Positions 22,812 to 31,313 of a stretch of 64,000 nucleotides of DNA are shown one piece after another; within the stretch, counting starts at the first letter, position 1, and the number at the start of each line of letters is the position of its first letter. Source of the DNA: Caldilineaceae bacterium (GTDB lineage Bacteria; Chloroflexota; Anaerolineae; Caldilineales; Caldilineaceae). The notes below the pieces were generated by a model. It had not been told where the DNA came from. It searched no databases and saw only the letters and a program-made list of their open reading frames with translations. Where the stretch lies: positions 62,001-126,000 of the forward strand of contig JAJEDJ010000004.1 of the NCBI GenBank assembly GCA_022821545.1, given 5' to 3'. Both the position numbers and the translations under genes were made by a program.

Positions 22812-25268
22812 TTATGCCTTCATCTTGGCGCCGCGCGGGTCGTAGAGGGGCTCGCGGGCGACGGTTGCGGGAAGACGTTCGTTGAAGTAGCGGATGTCCA
22901 CGCCGGTTTCCTCTTCAGCGTAGTCGACCGGCAGATAGCCGTAGACGATGCCGCGGCCGATTGTGTGGCCGTAATTTGCGCTGGTCACGTAGCCCAGGAC
23001 GCGGTCTGCGTCCATGATCGGCTCCTTTCCCATGACGACGGCGTCGGGGCAGTCCAGTGTCATGCAGCAGAGCTGGCGCGTGTTGCCCTGCACGCGAGCC
23101 GTTGCCAGCGCATCGCGGCCGATGAAGTCACCCTTGTCCATGTCCACGGCAAAGCCGATGCCGGCCTCGTAGGGATTGTACTCGGTGTGGATGTCTTGGC
23201 CCCAGAGACGGTAGCCCTTTTCGAGCCGGAGCGAGTCGAAAGCGCCGCCGCCGGCCGCGATCAGGCCGAGAGGACTACCCGCCTCCCAGAGGATATCCCA
23301 AAGGCGCAGGCCCAGCTCGAACGGGGCGTAGAGTTCCCAACCGAGTTCACCGACGTAGGAGATTCGCAAGGCCAGCACGGGGACCTCGGCGATCGTTAGC
23401 TGCTTGGCGGTCAGGTAAGGGAAGGCCGCGTCGCTGAGGTCGTCTTCGCAGACGCGGCTGAGAAGGTCGCGGGCGTACGGGCCCCATAGGCCGATGCAGC
23501 ACTGGGCGGGCGATATGTCGGTCAAGGTGGCAGACCCGTCTCCAGGCAGATGGCTCTCCATCCAGTCCAGATCGTGGAGGCCCATTGCGCCGCCGGTCAC
23601 GATCATGAAGCGCTGCTCGGCCAGGCGGGTGACGGTCAGGTCGCACTTGATGCCGCCGCGCGGGGTCAGCATGGCGGTGTAGGTGATGGAACCGACGGGT
23701 CTGTCCATCTGGTTGGCTGCCAGGCGCTGCAGAGCGGCGAGCGCGCCGGGGCCGGTCAACTCGAATATGGCGAAGGGCGTCAGATCGAAGAGCGCCACCC
23801 GTTCCCGCGCGGCTGCGTGTTCCGCCGCGACCGCCGGCGACCATTCCTGCGCGGCCCAGCCGTTACGGGCTGTGCCGTCCACGTCGAGCAGCTCGAGCAA
23901 GGCCAGATTGGTGTCGTACCACTGGGGGCGTTCCCAGCCTGCGTTTTCGAAGAAGACGGCGTCCAACTCCTGCTGGCGTGCGTGGAACGGCGTCAGGCGC
24001 AGGTTGCGGGGGTGGGTCATCTGTTGGCAGGGGTGGATGATGTCGTAGACCTCGCGGTACTGCTGTGCGGCGCGGGCGCGGACGTAGGGGCGGCTGAGGG
24101 CGTGCGGGTGGAAGCGCCTTATGTCGCATTCGTGCAGGTCGGTCGCGGGCTCCCCTTCAACGATCCATTCGGCGACCGCCTTGCCCACGCCGCCGGCGTG
24201 TGTGATCCAGACAGCCTGGGCGGACCAGAAACCGGGCAGTCGCGGCGATTCGCCGAGTACGGGGAAGCCGTCGTTGGTGAATGAGAAGATGCCGTTGAGT
24301 CTGCGCGTCAGCTCCACGTCTTTGAGGCTGGGCAACAGTTCAGCGGCTGCGGTCAGCGCGGCCTCGAAGTGGGCAGGGGGGAAGGGCATTTCTGCAGGGG
24401 GCATGCCGTCCACGGTGTGGTCGGGGAGGTCGGCGGCGTCCAGCAGGAGCGGTTCGTGCTGGTAAGAGCCGATGCCGATGCTCTCGCCCACCTGCCGGAA
24501 ATACATCGCCTTGTCCTGGTTGCGGAGCAAGGGGAGGGAAATCTCTTCGGCAACGCCGGCCAGTTCAGGCAAGGGCGCGGTAACGGCGTAGAGATGTTGC
24601 AGCGGCGACAGCGGGATCGGGACGTTGGCCATACCGCCAACCTTGGGCGCCCAGATGCCGGTGGCGGCGACGACGAGGTCTGTCTCGATTTCACCGTGGG
24701 CGGTCTGCACGGAGGAGATGCGGCCGGCGGCGGTGGCGAAGCCGGTAACTTTGACGCCGCCGAAGAATTGGGCGCCGGCTTGCTCGGCCGCGCGCGCCAT
24801 GGCCTCAGCCGACCGGGTGGCTTTCGTCTGGATGTCGGAGGGGACGTAGAGCGCGCCATAGATGCGGTCGGAGAGGAGTGGAAAGCGGGCACGCGCTTCG
24901 TCCGGGCTGAGCATGTGGCTTTCGACGCCCCAGGCGAGGCCGTAGCCGTGCTTGCGTTTGAGATCGGTGAGCCGTTCGGGCGTCCAGGCGACTTCCATGC
25001 TGCCGACCTGGCGGGCGCACGGTTCACCGCCGAACTCCATGCGGGTCCAGAGATCGACGCTGTAGCGTGCGAACTCGGTCATCGTTTTGGAGGCGTTGAG
25101 CTGGAAGACCAGGCCCGGCGCGTGCGAAGTGGAGCCGCCGGTCTCGAAGAGCGGGCCCTGATCGACGACGACGATCTCGCGCCATCCGAGTTTCGTCAGG
25201 TGGTAGGCCACGCTACAGCCAGCGATTCCGGCGCCGATAATCACTGCCTGGGCATGCTTGGGCAACAT
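22812..25268 (-). CDS. Dimethylglycine/sarcosine dehydrogenase-like FAD protein with C-terminal GcvT domain
   Basis: The product is 818 residues from ATG 25268, preferred because AGGAG is five bases away; the adjacent ATG at 25271 is only two. The N-terminal DAO-type half has the FAD loop VIIGAGIAGCSVAY and GGSTSHAPGLVFQ, where the His is in the position that carries covalent FAD in dimethylglycine dehydrogenase. A linker domain and a folate-binding GcvT domain follow (AMLTPRGGIKCDLTVTRLAE; VGELGWELYAPFELGLRLWD; EAGIGFAVDMDKGDFIGRDA). Such enzymes oxidatively demethylate N-methyl amino acids and pass the carbon to tetrahydrofolate. The gene is flanked by a hydroxyacid dehydrogenase and a second GcvT-fold protein in one operon with an ABC importer. 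Confidence 0.92.
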   Translation of the reverse strand: MLPKHAQAVIIGAGIAGCSVAYHLTKLGWREIVVVDQGPLFETGGSTSHAPGLVFQLNASKTMTEFARYSVDLWTRMEFGGEPCARQVGSMEVAWTPERLTDLKRKHGYGLAWGVESHMLSPDEARARFPLLSDRIYGALYVPSDIQTKATRSAEAMARAAEQAGAQFFGGVKVTGFATAAGRISSVQTAHGEIETDLVVAATGIWAPKVGGMANVPIPLSPLQHLYAVTAPLPELAGVAEEISLPLLRNQDKAMYFRQVGESIGIGSYQHEPLLLDAADLPDHTVDGMPPAEMPFPPAHFEAALTAAAELLPSLKDVELTRRLNGIFSFTNDGFPVLGESPRLPGFWSAQAVWITHAGGVGKAVAEWIVEGEPATDLHECDIRRFHPHALSRPYVRARAAQQYREVYDIIHPCQQMTHPRNLRLTPFHARQQELDAVFFENAGWERPQWYDTNLALLELLDVDGTARNGWAAQEWSPAVAAEHAAARERVALFDLTPFAIFELTGPGALAALQRLAANQMDRPVGSITYTAMLTPRGGIKCDLTVTRLAEQRFMIVTGGAMGLHDLDWMESHLPGDGSATLTDISPAQCCIGLWGPYARDLLSRVCEDDLSDAAFPYLTAKQLTIAEVPVLALRISYVGELGWELYAPFELGLRLWDILWEAGSPLGLIAAGGGAFDSLRLEKGYRLWGQDIHTEYNPYEAGIGFAVDMDKGDFIGRDALATARVQGNTRQLCCMTLDCPDAVVMGKEPIMDADRVLGYVTSANYGHTIGRGIVYGYLPVDYAEEETGVDIRYFNERLPATVAREPLYDPRGAKMKA

Positions 25269-25303
25269 CATTGCTCCTACTTTCCGATAACTGCGTTGCG
25301 GCG

Positions 25304-26311
25304 TCAGGCCATTATCTTCAGTTTCTCATACGGTACAGCCAGACGCAGCGGTTCGTCGTTGTAGAAACGTTGGATGTCGCGGACGATCTCTTCGACCAGA
25401 CGCATGCGGTTCTCGACTGTGTGGCCCGAAACATGGGGGGACAGGAAGACATTGTCGAGATCGCGGATGGGATGGTCGGGGGACAGGGGTTCCGGCTCGA
25501 AGACATCGATGTAGGCGTTGAAACGGTTCTTCTGCAGCTCGGCAACCAGGGCATCCTGATCCAGAACCCAGGAGCGAGCAGTGTGTACGAAGAGTGCGCC
25601 GTCGCGAATCGACTCAAAGTGGACGCGGGTGATCATCTTCCTGGTTTCGGGCGTGATCGGGGCATGCACCGAGATGATATCGGAGCCGGCAAATATCTCT
25701 TCCAGGGAGACGCTGCGCACATCGAGCAGGCGGGCGTCTTCCTGGCTGAGATAAGGGTCGTAGACCGACACAGCGCAGTTGAATGGTTTCAGCAGACCGA
25801 TGACGCGGCGGCCCACCATGCTGGCGCTGACGAGCCCCACCTTCTTGGAGTAAAGAGAGTGACCGGGCCAGTTGTGGGCGGGTTTCCAGCCGCGTTCGAC
25901 CTTCATGCTTTGTTCGTAAGGCCAGAGATTGCGCTGACCGCTGAGCATGGCCCATAGCGTGTATTCAGCGACGGATTCGGCGATGACGTCGGCGGCGCTG
26001 AGGAGGACAATGCCGCGTTCATGGCCGGATTCTGCCAGGCGGGTCTTGACTGAACCGGCGGCATGACCGACGATCTGCAGGTCTTGGGCTGCGGCTACGT
26101 GTTCTGCTGTGATCTGGGGCGATCCCCAGGAGGTGACGACGACGGCCGCGCCAGGGATCAGCTCAAGCAGCTCATCACCGGTGTAGTTGCGATCCAGTTC
26201 GTTCCAGATCACGGTGCCCAGGCTCTCCAGTATTGAGACAGCCTCCGGGGAGAGAATATCTTCGGAGAGGCCAACCGGAGGCAAGTAGAGGATTTTTCGT
26301 TGTTGCGCCAT
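25304..26311 (-). CDS. D-isomer-specific 2-hydroxyacid dehydrogenase
   Basis: The product is 335 residues from ATG 26311 (MAQQRKILYLPPVGLSED). The open frame extends 100 codons further upstream, but that part overlaps the permease gene and has a shadow composition. The family order is present: a Rossmann segment VGLVSASMVGRRVIGLLKPF, VYDPYLSQEDARLL, the Arg in FVHTARSWVLDQDAL (usually NTARG), the Glu in VFEPEPLSP and the catalytic His in LSPHVSGHT. The cofactor loop GLVSASMVG departs from the usual GxGxxG. NAD-dependent oxidation of a 2-hydroxyacid or reduction of a 2-oxoacid such as glyoxylate or hydroxypyruvate is expected. It starts eight bases after the permease stop, indicating tight co-translation. 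Confidence 0.9.
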   Translation of the reverse strand: MAQQRKILYLPPVGLSEDILSPEAVSILESLGTVIWNELDRNYTGDELLELIPGAAVVVTSWGSPQITAEHVAAAQDLQIVGHAAGSVKTRLAESGHERGIVLLSAADVIAESVAEYTLWAMLSGQRNLWPYEQSMKVERGWKPAHNWPGHSLYSKKVGLVSASMVGRRVIGLLKPFNCAVSVYDPYLSQEDARLLDVRSVSLEEIFAGSDIISVHAPITPETRKMITRVHFESIRDGALFVHTARSWVLDQDALVAELQKNRFNAYIDVFEPEPLSPDHPIRDLDNVFLSPHVSGHTVENRMRLVEEIVRDIQRFYNDEPLRLAVPYEKLKIMA

Positions 26312-26319
26312 GCGAATGA

Positions 26320-27174
26320 TCAGCCTTTCACGCCGCTGAGTGAGATGCCGCGGATAATGTAACGCTGCATGAGGACAAAGACGAGCAGGGTCGGGAGGAA
26401 GCCGAGCACCGCGCCGGCCATATCCAACCCTGCATCTCCGCCGGAGCGCGCCACAGTGCCCAAACCGACGGTAAGGGTGCGCATATCCGATTTGGATGTA
26501 ACGATCATGGGATAGAAAAAGGAGTTCCAGTTGCCCATAAAGCGGAGAACAGCCAGTGTCGCCATGGTGGGTACGACCTGCGGCATCAGCACATGCCACC
26601 AGTTCTGCCATAGATTGGCGCCATCGATGGTTGCGGCATCGTCATAGTCGCGGGGGATGCTCAGGTAGGCCTGGCGCAGCAGGAAGGTACCGAAAATGGA
26701 GGCAAACCAGGGTCCGATCAGAGCCGAATAGGTGTTGACCAGGCCTAGTCGCGAGAGAACGACAAACTGGGGCACGATCAGGGCCGTATCGGGCATGATC
26801 AGAATGCCCAGGAAAAGCATGAAGATAACGTTCTTGCCCCAGAAATTGCCCCTGGCGAAGGCATATCCGGCCATGCTTGAGGTGATCACTCCGCCCAGAG
26901 TTGATATAACCGCGACATAGACACTGTTGAAGAGCCAGCGCAACGCGTCCGTCCTGGCAAAAAGTGTCTGGAAATTCTCCAATGTAATCGGCGTTGGGAT
27001 CAGTTCAATTGGGAAGGTGATAAAGCGGATGTTTTGCGTGAGAGATACAGACAGCATGATCAGAAACGGCCCAACGGTCGTGATCGCCACCACCGCCATC
27101 AGTATGTAGATGATTGTCTCTCGAATCAGGTTGGGCTTTTCGACTGATGGGCTGCTGGATTCGGAAACTGACAT
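26320..27174 (-). CDS. ABC transporter permease (MalG/CUT1 type), second operon
   Basis: The product is 284 residues from ATG 27174, which has GGAG eight bases upstream; a TTG at 27207 is less likely. There are six hydrophobic helices beginning IIYILMAVVAITTVGPFLIM, and the EAA loop reads DDAATIDGANLWQNWWHVLM, characteristic of CUT1 family permeases. It forms the channel together with the product at 27276-28193. Its neighbours downstream are dehydrogenases rather than sugar enzymes, so the imported compound may not be a simple sugar despite the family name. Confidence 0.92.
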   Translation of the reverse strand: MSVSESSSPSVEKPNLIRETIIYILMAVVAITTVGPFLIMLSVSLTQNIRFITFPIELIPTPITLENFQTLFARTDALRWLFNSVYVAVISTLGGVITSSMAGYAFARGNFWGKNVIFMLFLGILIMPDTALIVPQFVVLSRLGLVNTYSALIGPWFASIFGTFLLRQAYLSIPRDYDDAATIDGANLWQNWWHVLMPQVVPTMATLAVLRFMGNWNSFFYPMIVTSKSDMRTLTVGLGTVARSGGDAGLDMAGAVLGFLPTLLVFVLMQRYIIRGISLSGVKG

Positions 27175-27275
27175 CAGGAGAACTCCAAAGCGATCATGCC
27201 AAGGCAAATAGTCAGGCGCCGGTCTACTCCGACAAGGGCTGTCCCCAATGACCGGCGATTTTCCTCACAATTCAG

Positions 27276-28193
27276 CTAGTAAACGTCGTCTCCAAAACGC
27301 AGATAACGGGACTGAATCAGAGCGATGATCAGAATAATTGCAAAGAAGAGAATCGACAGCGCGGACGCGTAACCGAAGCGGCCGAAGTTGAAAGCTTCAT
27401 TGTAGATCTGGTAGACCACGGTCGTTGTCGCGTTTACAGGTCCGCCGCCGGTCAGAATGAAGATTGAACCGAAGACCTGCAGTGCGCCGATGGTGGCGAT
27501 AACGATGATAAAGGCCGCGGTCGGGCGCAGCAGGGGAATGGTGACGTAGCGATGGAGACGCCATCCGTTTGCGCCATCCACTTTGGCGGCGTCATAGAGC
27601 TCATTGGGGATGGCCTGCAGCCCGGCCAGCCAGATGACCATAAAATAACCGAACGCCTCCCAGAGACTGATCCCGACAATGCTGGGCATGGCCTGATATA
27701 GATCGATCAACCACTTCTGGGGCGGGATGCCGACCAGCCCGATCAGAAAGTTAAGGGGGCCATCGGGGCGCGGGGAGAGGAAGCGACGAAAGATCAGGGC
27801 AAGGACCGCCACCGACGTAATATTGGGAAGAAAGTAGATCGCACGGAAGGCTTTCATGCCCCGCAGCGGCCGATTTACAAGCACAGCAACGCCCAAAGAA
27901 ATTCCCACCAGGAGGGGGATATACATGAGCGTAAACCAGGCTGTGTTGAGCATGGCTTTGTGGAGCTTGGCATCGGTCAGCATTCGCAAAAAGTGATCCA
28001 GCCCAACAAATTCACGCGTCGAGAGCAGGTCGGTCTTCAGGACGCTGTAACGGAACATCGAAAACCAGGGGACAAGATTGAAGATCACGAAGACCAGGGC
28101 GTTGATGACAATAAAGGGATACCAGGGCAGGGAGCTCCGCAGTCGTTTGAGGAATTGGGCGTTATTGCTCTGGGATGAACCGGCAACGGCCAT
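27276..28193 (-). CDS. ABC transporter permease (MalF/CUT1 type), second operon
   Basis: The product is 305 residues from ATG 28193, which has GGAG nine bases upstream; the preceding in-frame TTG at 28217 falls inside a strong stem-loop. Hydrophobic segments include FIVINALVFVIFNLVPWFSM at the N terminus, and the EAA loop is LYDAAKVDGANGWRLHRYVT. It pairs with the MalG-type protein. No ATPase gene is present here, as in the first operon, so both systems may depend on a shared ATPase located elsewhere. A 101-base gap without features separates it from the next permease gene. Confidence 0.92.
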   Translation of the reverse strand: MAVAGSSQSNNAQFLKRLRSSLPWYPFIVINALVFVIFNLVPWFSMFRYSVLKTDLLSTREFVGLDHFLRMLTDAKLHKAMLNTAWFTLMYIPLLVGISLGVAVLVNRPLRGMKAFRAIYFLPNITSVAVLALIFRRFLSPRPDGPLNFLIGLVGIPPQKWLIDLYQAMPSIVGISLWEAFGYFMVIWLAGLQAIPNELYDAAKVDGANGWRLHRYVTIPLLRPTAAFIIVIATIGALQVFGSIFILTGGGPVNATTTVVYQIYNEAFNFGRFGYASALSILFFAIILIIALIQSRYLRFGDDVY

Positions 28194-28212
28194 GATCAGC
28201 TTCTCCAATCCG

Positions 28213-28280
28213 AACAAAAGATCGCAGAGTTATCGGGGCGGGCGTTCATCCTGCTTCCCCGCAACTCTGCGATCTTTGTT
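28213..28280 (-). other. Long stem-loop between binding-protein and permease genes
   Basis: Arms AAAGATCGCAGAGTT (28217-28231) and AACTCTGCGATCTTT (28263-28277) pair perfectly over 15 base pairs and extend by AAC/GTT past a one-base bulge. An inner CGGGG/CCCCG helix lies in the loop. On the transcribed minus strand the descending arm ends in UCUUUUGUU, so it can act as a partial terminator. It lies between the binding-protein stop (28308) and the permease start (28193), the expected place for an attenuator that favours binding-protein expression. Confidence 0.75.
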
Positions 28281-28307
28281 GGGCCTACTGCAAAGGAGTT
28301 GGCTCCA

Positions 28308-29636
28308 TTATCCGTACTGTTCCAGCAGAAGCGCGTCGATTTCGGTCTTGATGGTCTCCAACGCTTCTTCCACTGTGGCCTGACCAAGTACGGCGGCCTG
28401 GAACTGCGGGCCGGCGACAACCTTACTTTCCTGCCAGAGGGTATTGGTGTCGACACCGGCGAACAGCAGCGGTCCGAAACGGTCTACGTACTCGGCTGTG
28501 CAGGGTGCAGGACTCCAGATTTCCCTGGATTTGTTGCCGACGGGCGTGGTGCCTGCCAGGTTGGCGCGTGTCCCGACCTGTTCCGGCATGATCATGTACT
28601 TGACCCATGTAACCGCAGCATCAACCGCATCGCTCTGGCTGGTGATGGCCCAACCCTGGCCAGAAACGATGCCGGAAACCGCGGTAATTGAGCTGTCCAT
28701 GCTGCGGGGATGGCCGATCACATACTCCAGATCCGGGTTCGCTTCAACGTCCTGGATGCAGGCTGCATCTTCCCTGCGTGCGGTCACCTGTTCCAACGAG
28801 AGCCAGTAGTCAGGCAGGCCACCCTGTTCATCGACGCTGCCGATGGCGTATTCCAGGGGGACCCAACCCTCCTGGAACTCTTTGACCCAGCGGGTCAGGG
28901 CATCGATGACGGGCTGTTCGAGGAAGTTGGAGTCGGTGCGGTCGTCCGTATAGACCTGGCCGCCTGCTTCGTGGACAGTAACCAGGAAGCCGCCCCAGCT
29001 GAAAGTACTGAGGCTTTCCAGATACCAGTTCTGCTCTGCGGCCCGCTCACCCAGGGCATAGAGCTCATCCCACGTCCCGAATGAGGCGGTGGCAGGGTCA
29101 TAGCCCAGTTCGGAAAGCAAGCCGCCGTTGTAGGCGATGCCGTTGACTTCGGCTTCGATCAGCGGCATGTACAGAACGCCGTCAAGGCTTGCCGCTTCGA
29201 CTTCGGCATCGGTATAGTCGGCCAGGTCGTCAGCCGTGAGATGGTCGTCAAGACCAAGGATCACGTCTTTGGTGATATAGGCCGGCACGGTATCGGTGGT
29301 TGCGTCCCAGATGTCGGGCGCTTCACCGGCAGCGGCCGCGGCGTAGAGTTTTTCGCGACGCCCGCCCCAGGGCTGCACCTCGACCTCCACCATGATGTCA
29401 GGATGGGCTGCATGAAATCCTTCATTCAAGGGGGCATAGACGATGTCCCCGTCGTTCTCAGTGCGGGGGTAGGCCCAGACATCAATGGTGACAGACTCCA
29501 TACTCCCGGCGTCACCGCTATCTGCGGGCGCGGCCGGGGCTACACAAGCGGCCAGAAACGAAGTGGCGGTCACGCCGGCTGACAGCTGCAGGAATTGACG
29601 TCGGCTCAAGACTGATTGCTTCATAGATTGCTTCAT
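28308..29636 (-). CDS. Extracellular solute-binding protein family 1, Tat-type lipoprotein signal, second operon
   Basis: The product is 442 residues from ATG 29636, which follows GAGGAGG. It has a twin-arginine motif SRRQFLQ (Arg12-Arg13), a hydrophobic core and lipobox FLAAC with Cys31. The mature part (VTIDVWAYPRTENDGDIVYA; EVEVQPWGGRREKLYAAAAA) is typical of family 1 binding proteins that serve CUT1 permeases. It heads an operon containing two permeases, a 2-hydroxyacid dehydrogenase, a DMGDH-like flavoprotein and a GcvT-fold protein. The ligand may be a methylated amine, a betaine derivative or a sugar conjugate; none can be chosen from sequence alone. Confidence 0.92.
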   Translation of the reverse strand: MKQSMKQSVLSRRQFLQLSAGVTATSFLAACVAPAAPADSGDAGSMESVTIDVWAYPRTENDGDIVYAPLNEGFHAAHPDIMVEVEVQPWGGRREKLYAAAAAGEAPDIWDATTDTVPAYITKDVILGLDDHLTADDLADYTDAEVEAASLDGVLYMPLIEAEVNGIAYNGGLLSELGYDPATASFGTWDELYALGERAAEQNWYLESLSTFSWGGFLVTVHEAGGQVYTDDRTDSNFLEQPVIDALTRWVKEFQEGWVPLEYAIGSVDEQGGLPDYWLSLEQVTARREDAACIQDVEANPDLEYVIGHPRSMDSSITAVSGIVSGQGWAITSQSDAVDAAVTWVKYMIMPEQVGTRANLAGTTPVGNKSREIWSPAPCTAEYVDRFGPLLFAGVDTNTLWQESKVVAGPQFQAAVLGQATVEEALETIKTEIDALLLEQYG

Positions 29637-29722
29637 AGTTTCCTCCTCAAGGAGATGTATGGATATTCGCAACTGCTTATCCAGTTTGGGTGAGGCATGT
29701 ATCACTGTGCGGCGGTTGCGTG

Positions 29723-29728
29723 ATTATA
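29723..29728 (-). promoter_or_regulatory. Predicted -10 element of the second ABC/demethylation operon
   Basis: The minus strand contains a perfect TATAAT 87 bases before the binding-protein ATG, following TTTGCGA. The -35 region at the right distance is weak, so activator dependence is possible. The 139-base spacer 29637-29775 has no gene. Confidence 0.4.
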
Positions 29729-29775
29729 TCGCAAATGATGCGAAAAGGGACAGTCGGCAAGACCGGAAGCGAACC

Positions 29776-31152
29776 CTAATGAAGTCCCGCGCAAAGATGT
29801 TCGGCTACACTTGCTTGCGCCACCGACTCCTGCTCGCCGCTGATCAGGTCTTTGACGGTGACGGCGCCGGCCGTCAACTCATCCCCACCCAACAGAAGGG
29901 CAACGGGGATGTTGCGCTCCTCGGCATATCTGAACTGCCGGCCCAGATTGTCCGGGTCCGGGTAGTGGTCAACGCGCAGACCGGCCTGTCGGAGGGAACG
30001 TGCCAACTCAACGTTCGCGGCCAGTGTCTCGCGGTCGAAATTGGTAACCAGGATCTGGGGCTGACCGGCCAATTTTTGGGGGAAGAGATTGCGCTCCTCC
30101 ATGATCAGGAGGATGCGCTCCAGCCCCAGGCTGAAGCCGCAGGCGGGGATCGAGCGGTTGCTGAACATGCCGATCAGGTCGTCGTAGCGTCCGCCGGCGC
30201 CGCCGGAGCCGCTCAGGGTGGGGAATTCGATTTCGTAAATGGGCCCTGTGTAGTAGCTCAGGCCGCGCGCCAGGTATGGGTCGATACGGATGTGATCGCC
30301 GGCCGGGCCAGTCTGCGTCAGCGTAACTACATTTTTCAGTTCGGCCACAGCCTGTGCGCCGTTTTCGGAGCATGCCAGCTTGTCTTCGAGCCAGCAGAGC
30401 GCCGAGTCCGTATCTTCCGGCGCGGAGGCCATCAAGTCCAGAAGGGCAGTTGAGGCGGTGTGATCGATCCCGCGCGACCGCAACTCCTTTTCCACGCCGT
30501 CGAGGCCGATCTTGTCCAGCTTGTCGACGGCGACCAGGGCGTCCGATTCCAGTTCGGTGGGTACACCGGTTACCTCCATCAGACCGCGCAGCACGCCGCG
30601 GTGGTTCAGGCGCAGCAGAAAGCCGGCCGCATCGCGCCCGCGGAAGCCGAGCTCCTGCAGGACCTGGGCGCCGGCGTTGAGGACCTCGGCTTCGACCAAC
30701 TGGCTGGAGGAGCCGACGACATCGAGGTCGCACTGGTAGAACTCGCGGAAGCGCCCCTTGGCGGGGCGGTCGGCGCGGTAGACGGGCGCGATGTGGTAAC
30801 GCTTGAAGTAGCGAGGGAGCTGGTTGCTATATTCGGCGACAATGCGGGCGAGCGGCACGGTCAGGTCGTAACGCAGGCCGGCGTCGGCGATTTCGTCTTC
30901 GGTTGGGGCGTCGGCGAGCGCCCGTTTGAGTTTGGCTCCCCGCTTGGCGACGCGGAAGATCAACTGATCGCCCTCTTCGCCATATTTTCCGAGCAGGGTA
31001 TCGAGTCGTTCCATCACCGGGGTGTCGAGCGGTTCAAAGCCGTAGCTTTGGTAGACGCGTTCGATGACGTTAATGACGTATTGGCGGCGCAGTACGTCCA
31101 GGGGCAGAAAGTCGCGTGCGCCGCTGATCGGTTTGGTCTGAAATCGGGCCAC
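29776..31152 (-). CDS. hisS: Histidyl-tRNA synthetase
   Basis: The 458-residue class II synthetase charges tRNA-His. Its start is GTG 31152, eight bases after AGGAG. Class II motif 1 lies in the N-terminal DFLPLDVLRRQYVINVIERV and PLDTPVMERLDTLLGKYGEE region. Motif 2 is FREFYQCDLDVVG (near residue 140), and the His-specific and motif 3 segments read YYTGPIYEIEFP, GGRYDDLIGMF and ACGFSLGLERI. The C-terminal anticodon-binding domain contains QILVTNFDRETLAANVELAR and VALLLGGDELTAGAVTVKDL. The length is within the family range. It lies at the end of a run of minus-strand genes starting with the TatD gene. Confidence 0.96.
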   Translation of the reverse strand: MARFQTKPISGARDFLPLDVLRRQYVINVIERVYQSYGFEPLDTPVMERLDTLLGKYGEEGDQLIFRVAKRGAKLKRALADAPTEDEIADAGLRYDLTVPLARIVAEYSNQLPRYFKRYHIAPVYRADRPAKGRFREFYQCDLDVVGSSSQLVEAEVLNAGAQVLQELGFRGRDAAGFLLRLNHRGVLRGLMEVTGVPTELESDALVAVDKLDKIGLDGVEKELRSRGIDHTASTALLDLMASAPEDTDSALCWLEDKLACSENGAQAVAELKNVVTLTQTGPAGDHIRIDPYLARGLSYYTGPIYEIEFPTLSGSGGAGGRYDDLIGMFSNRSIPACGFSLGLERILLIMEERNLFPQKLAGQPQILVTNFDRETLAANVELARSLRQAGLRVDHYPDPDNLGRQFRYAEERNIPVALLLGGDELTAGAVTVKDLISGEQESVAQASVAEHLCAGLH

Positions 31153-31313
31153 TGAAGTTTCTCCTGGTAGGTTGCGCTGGCAGGATGAAGCGGCAGCGCG
31201 TTCAGCAGCATATTACACGAAGAGACGGTGAGACAGAAAGATTGGGGAGTGAGAAGGGCGAGGAGAGAGCGGAGAGGAGAGAGAGGCGGCGGAAGGGTCT
31301 GGCACTGTCCAAT

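Noticed and set aside
26312..26611. 100-codon upstream extension of the 2-hydroxyacid dehydrogenase
   Set aside because: It overlaps the MalG-type permease gene and has no family similarity; the conserved protein begins at 26311.
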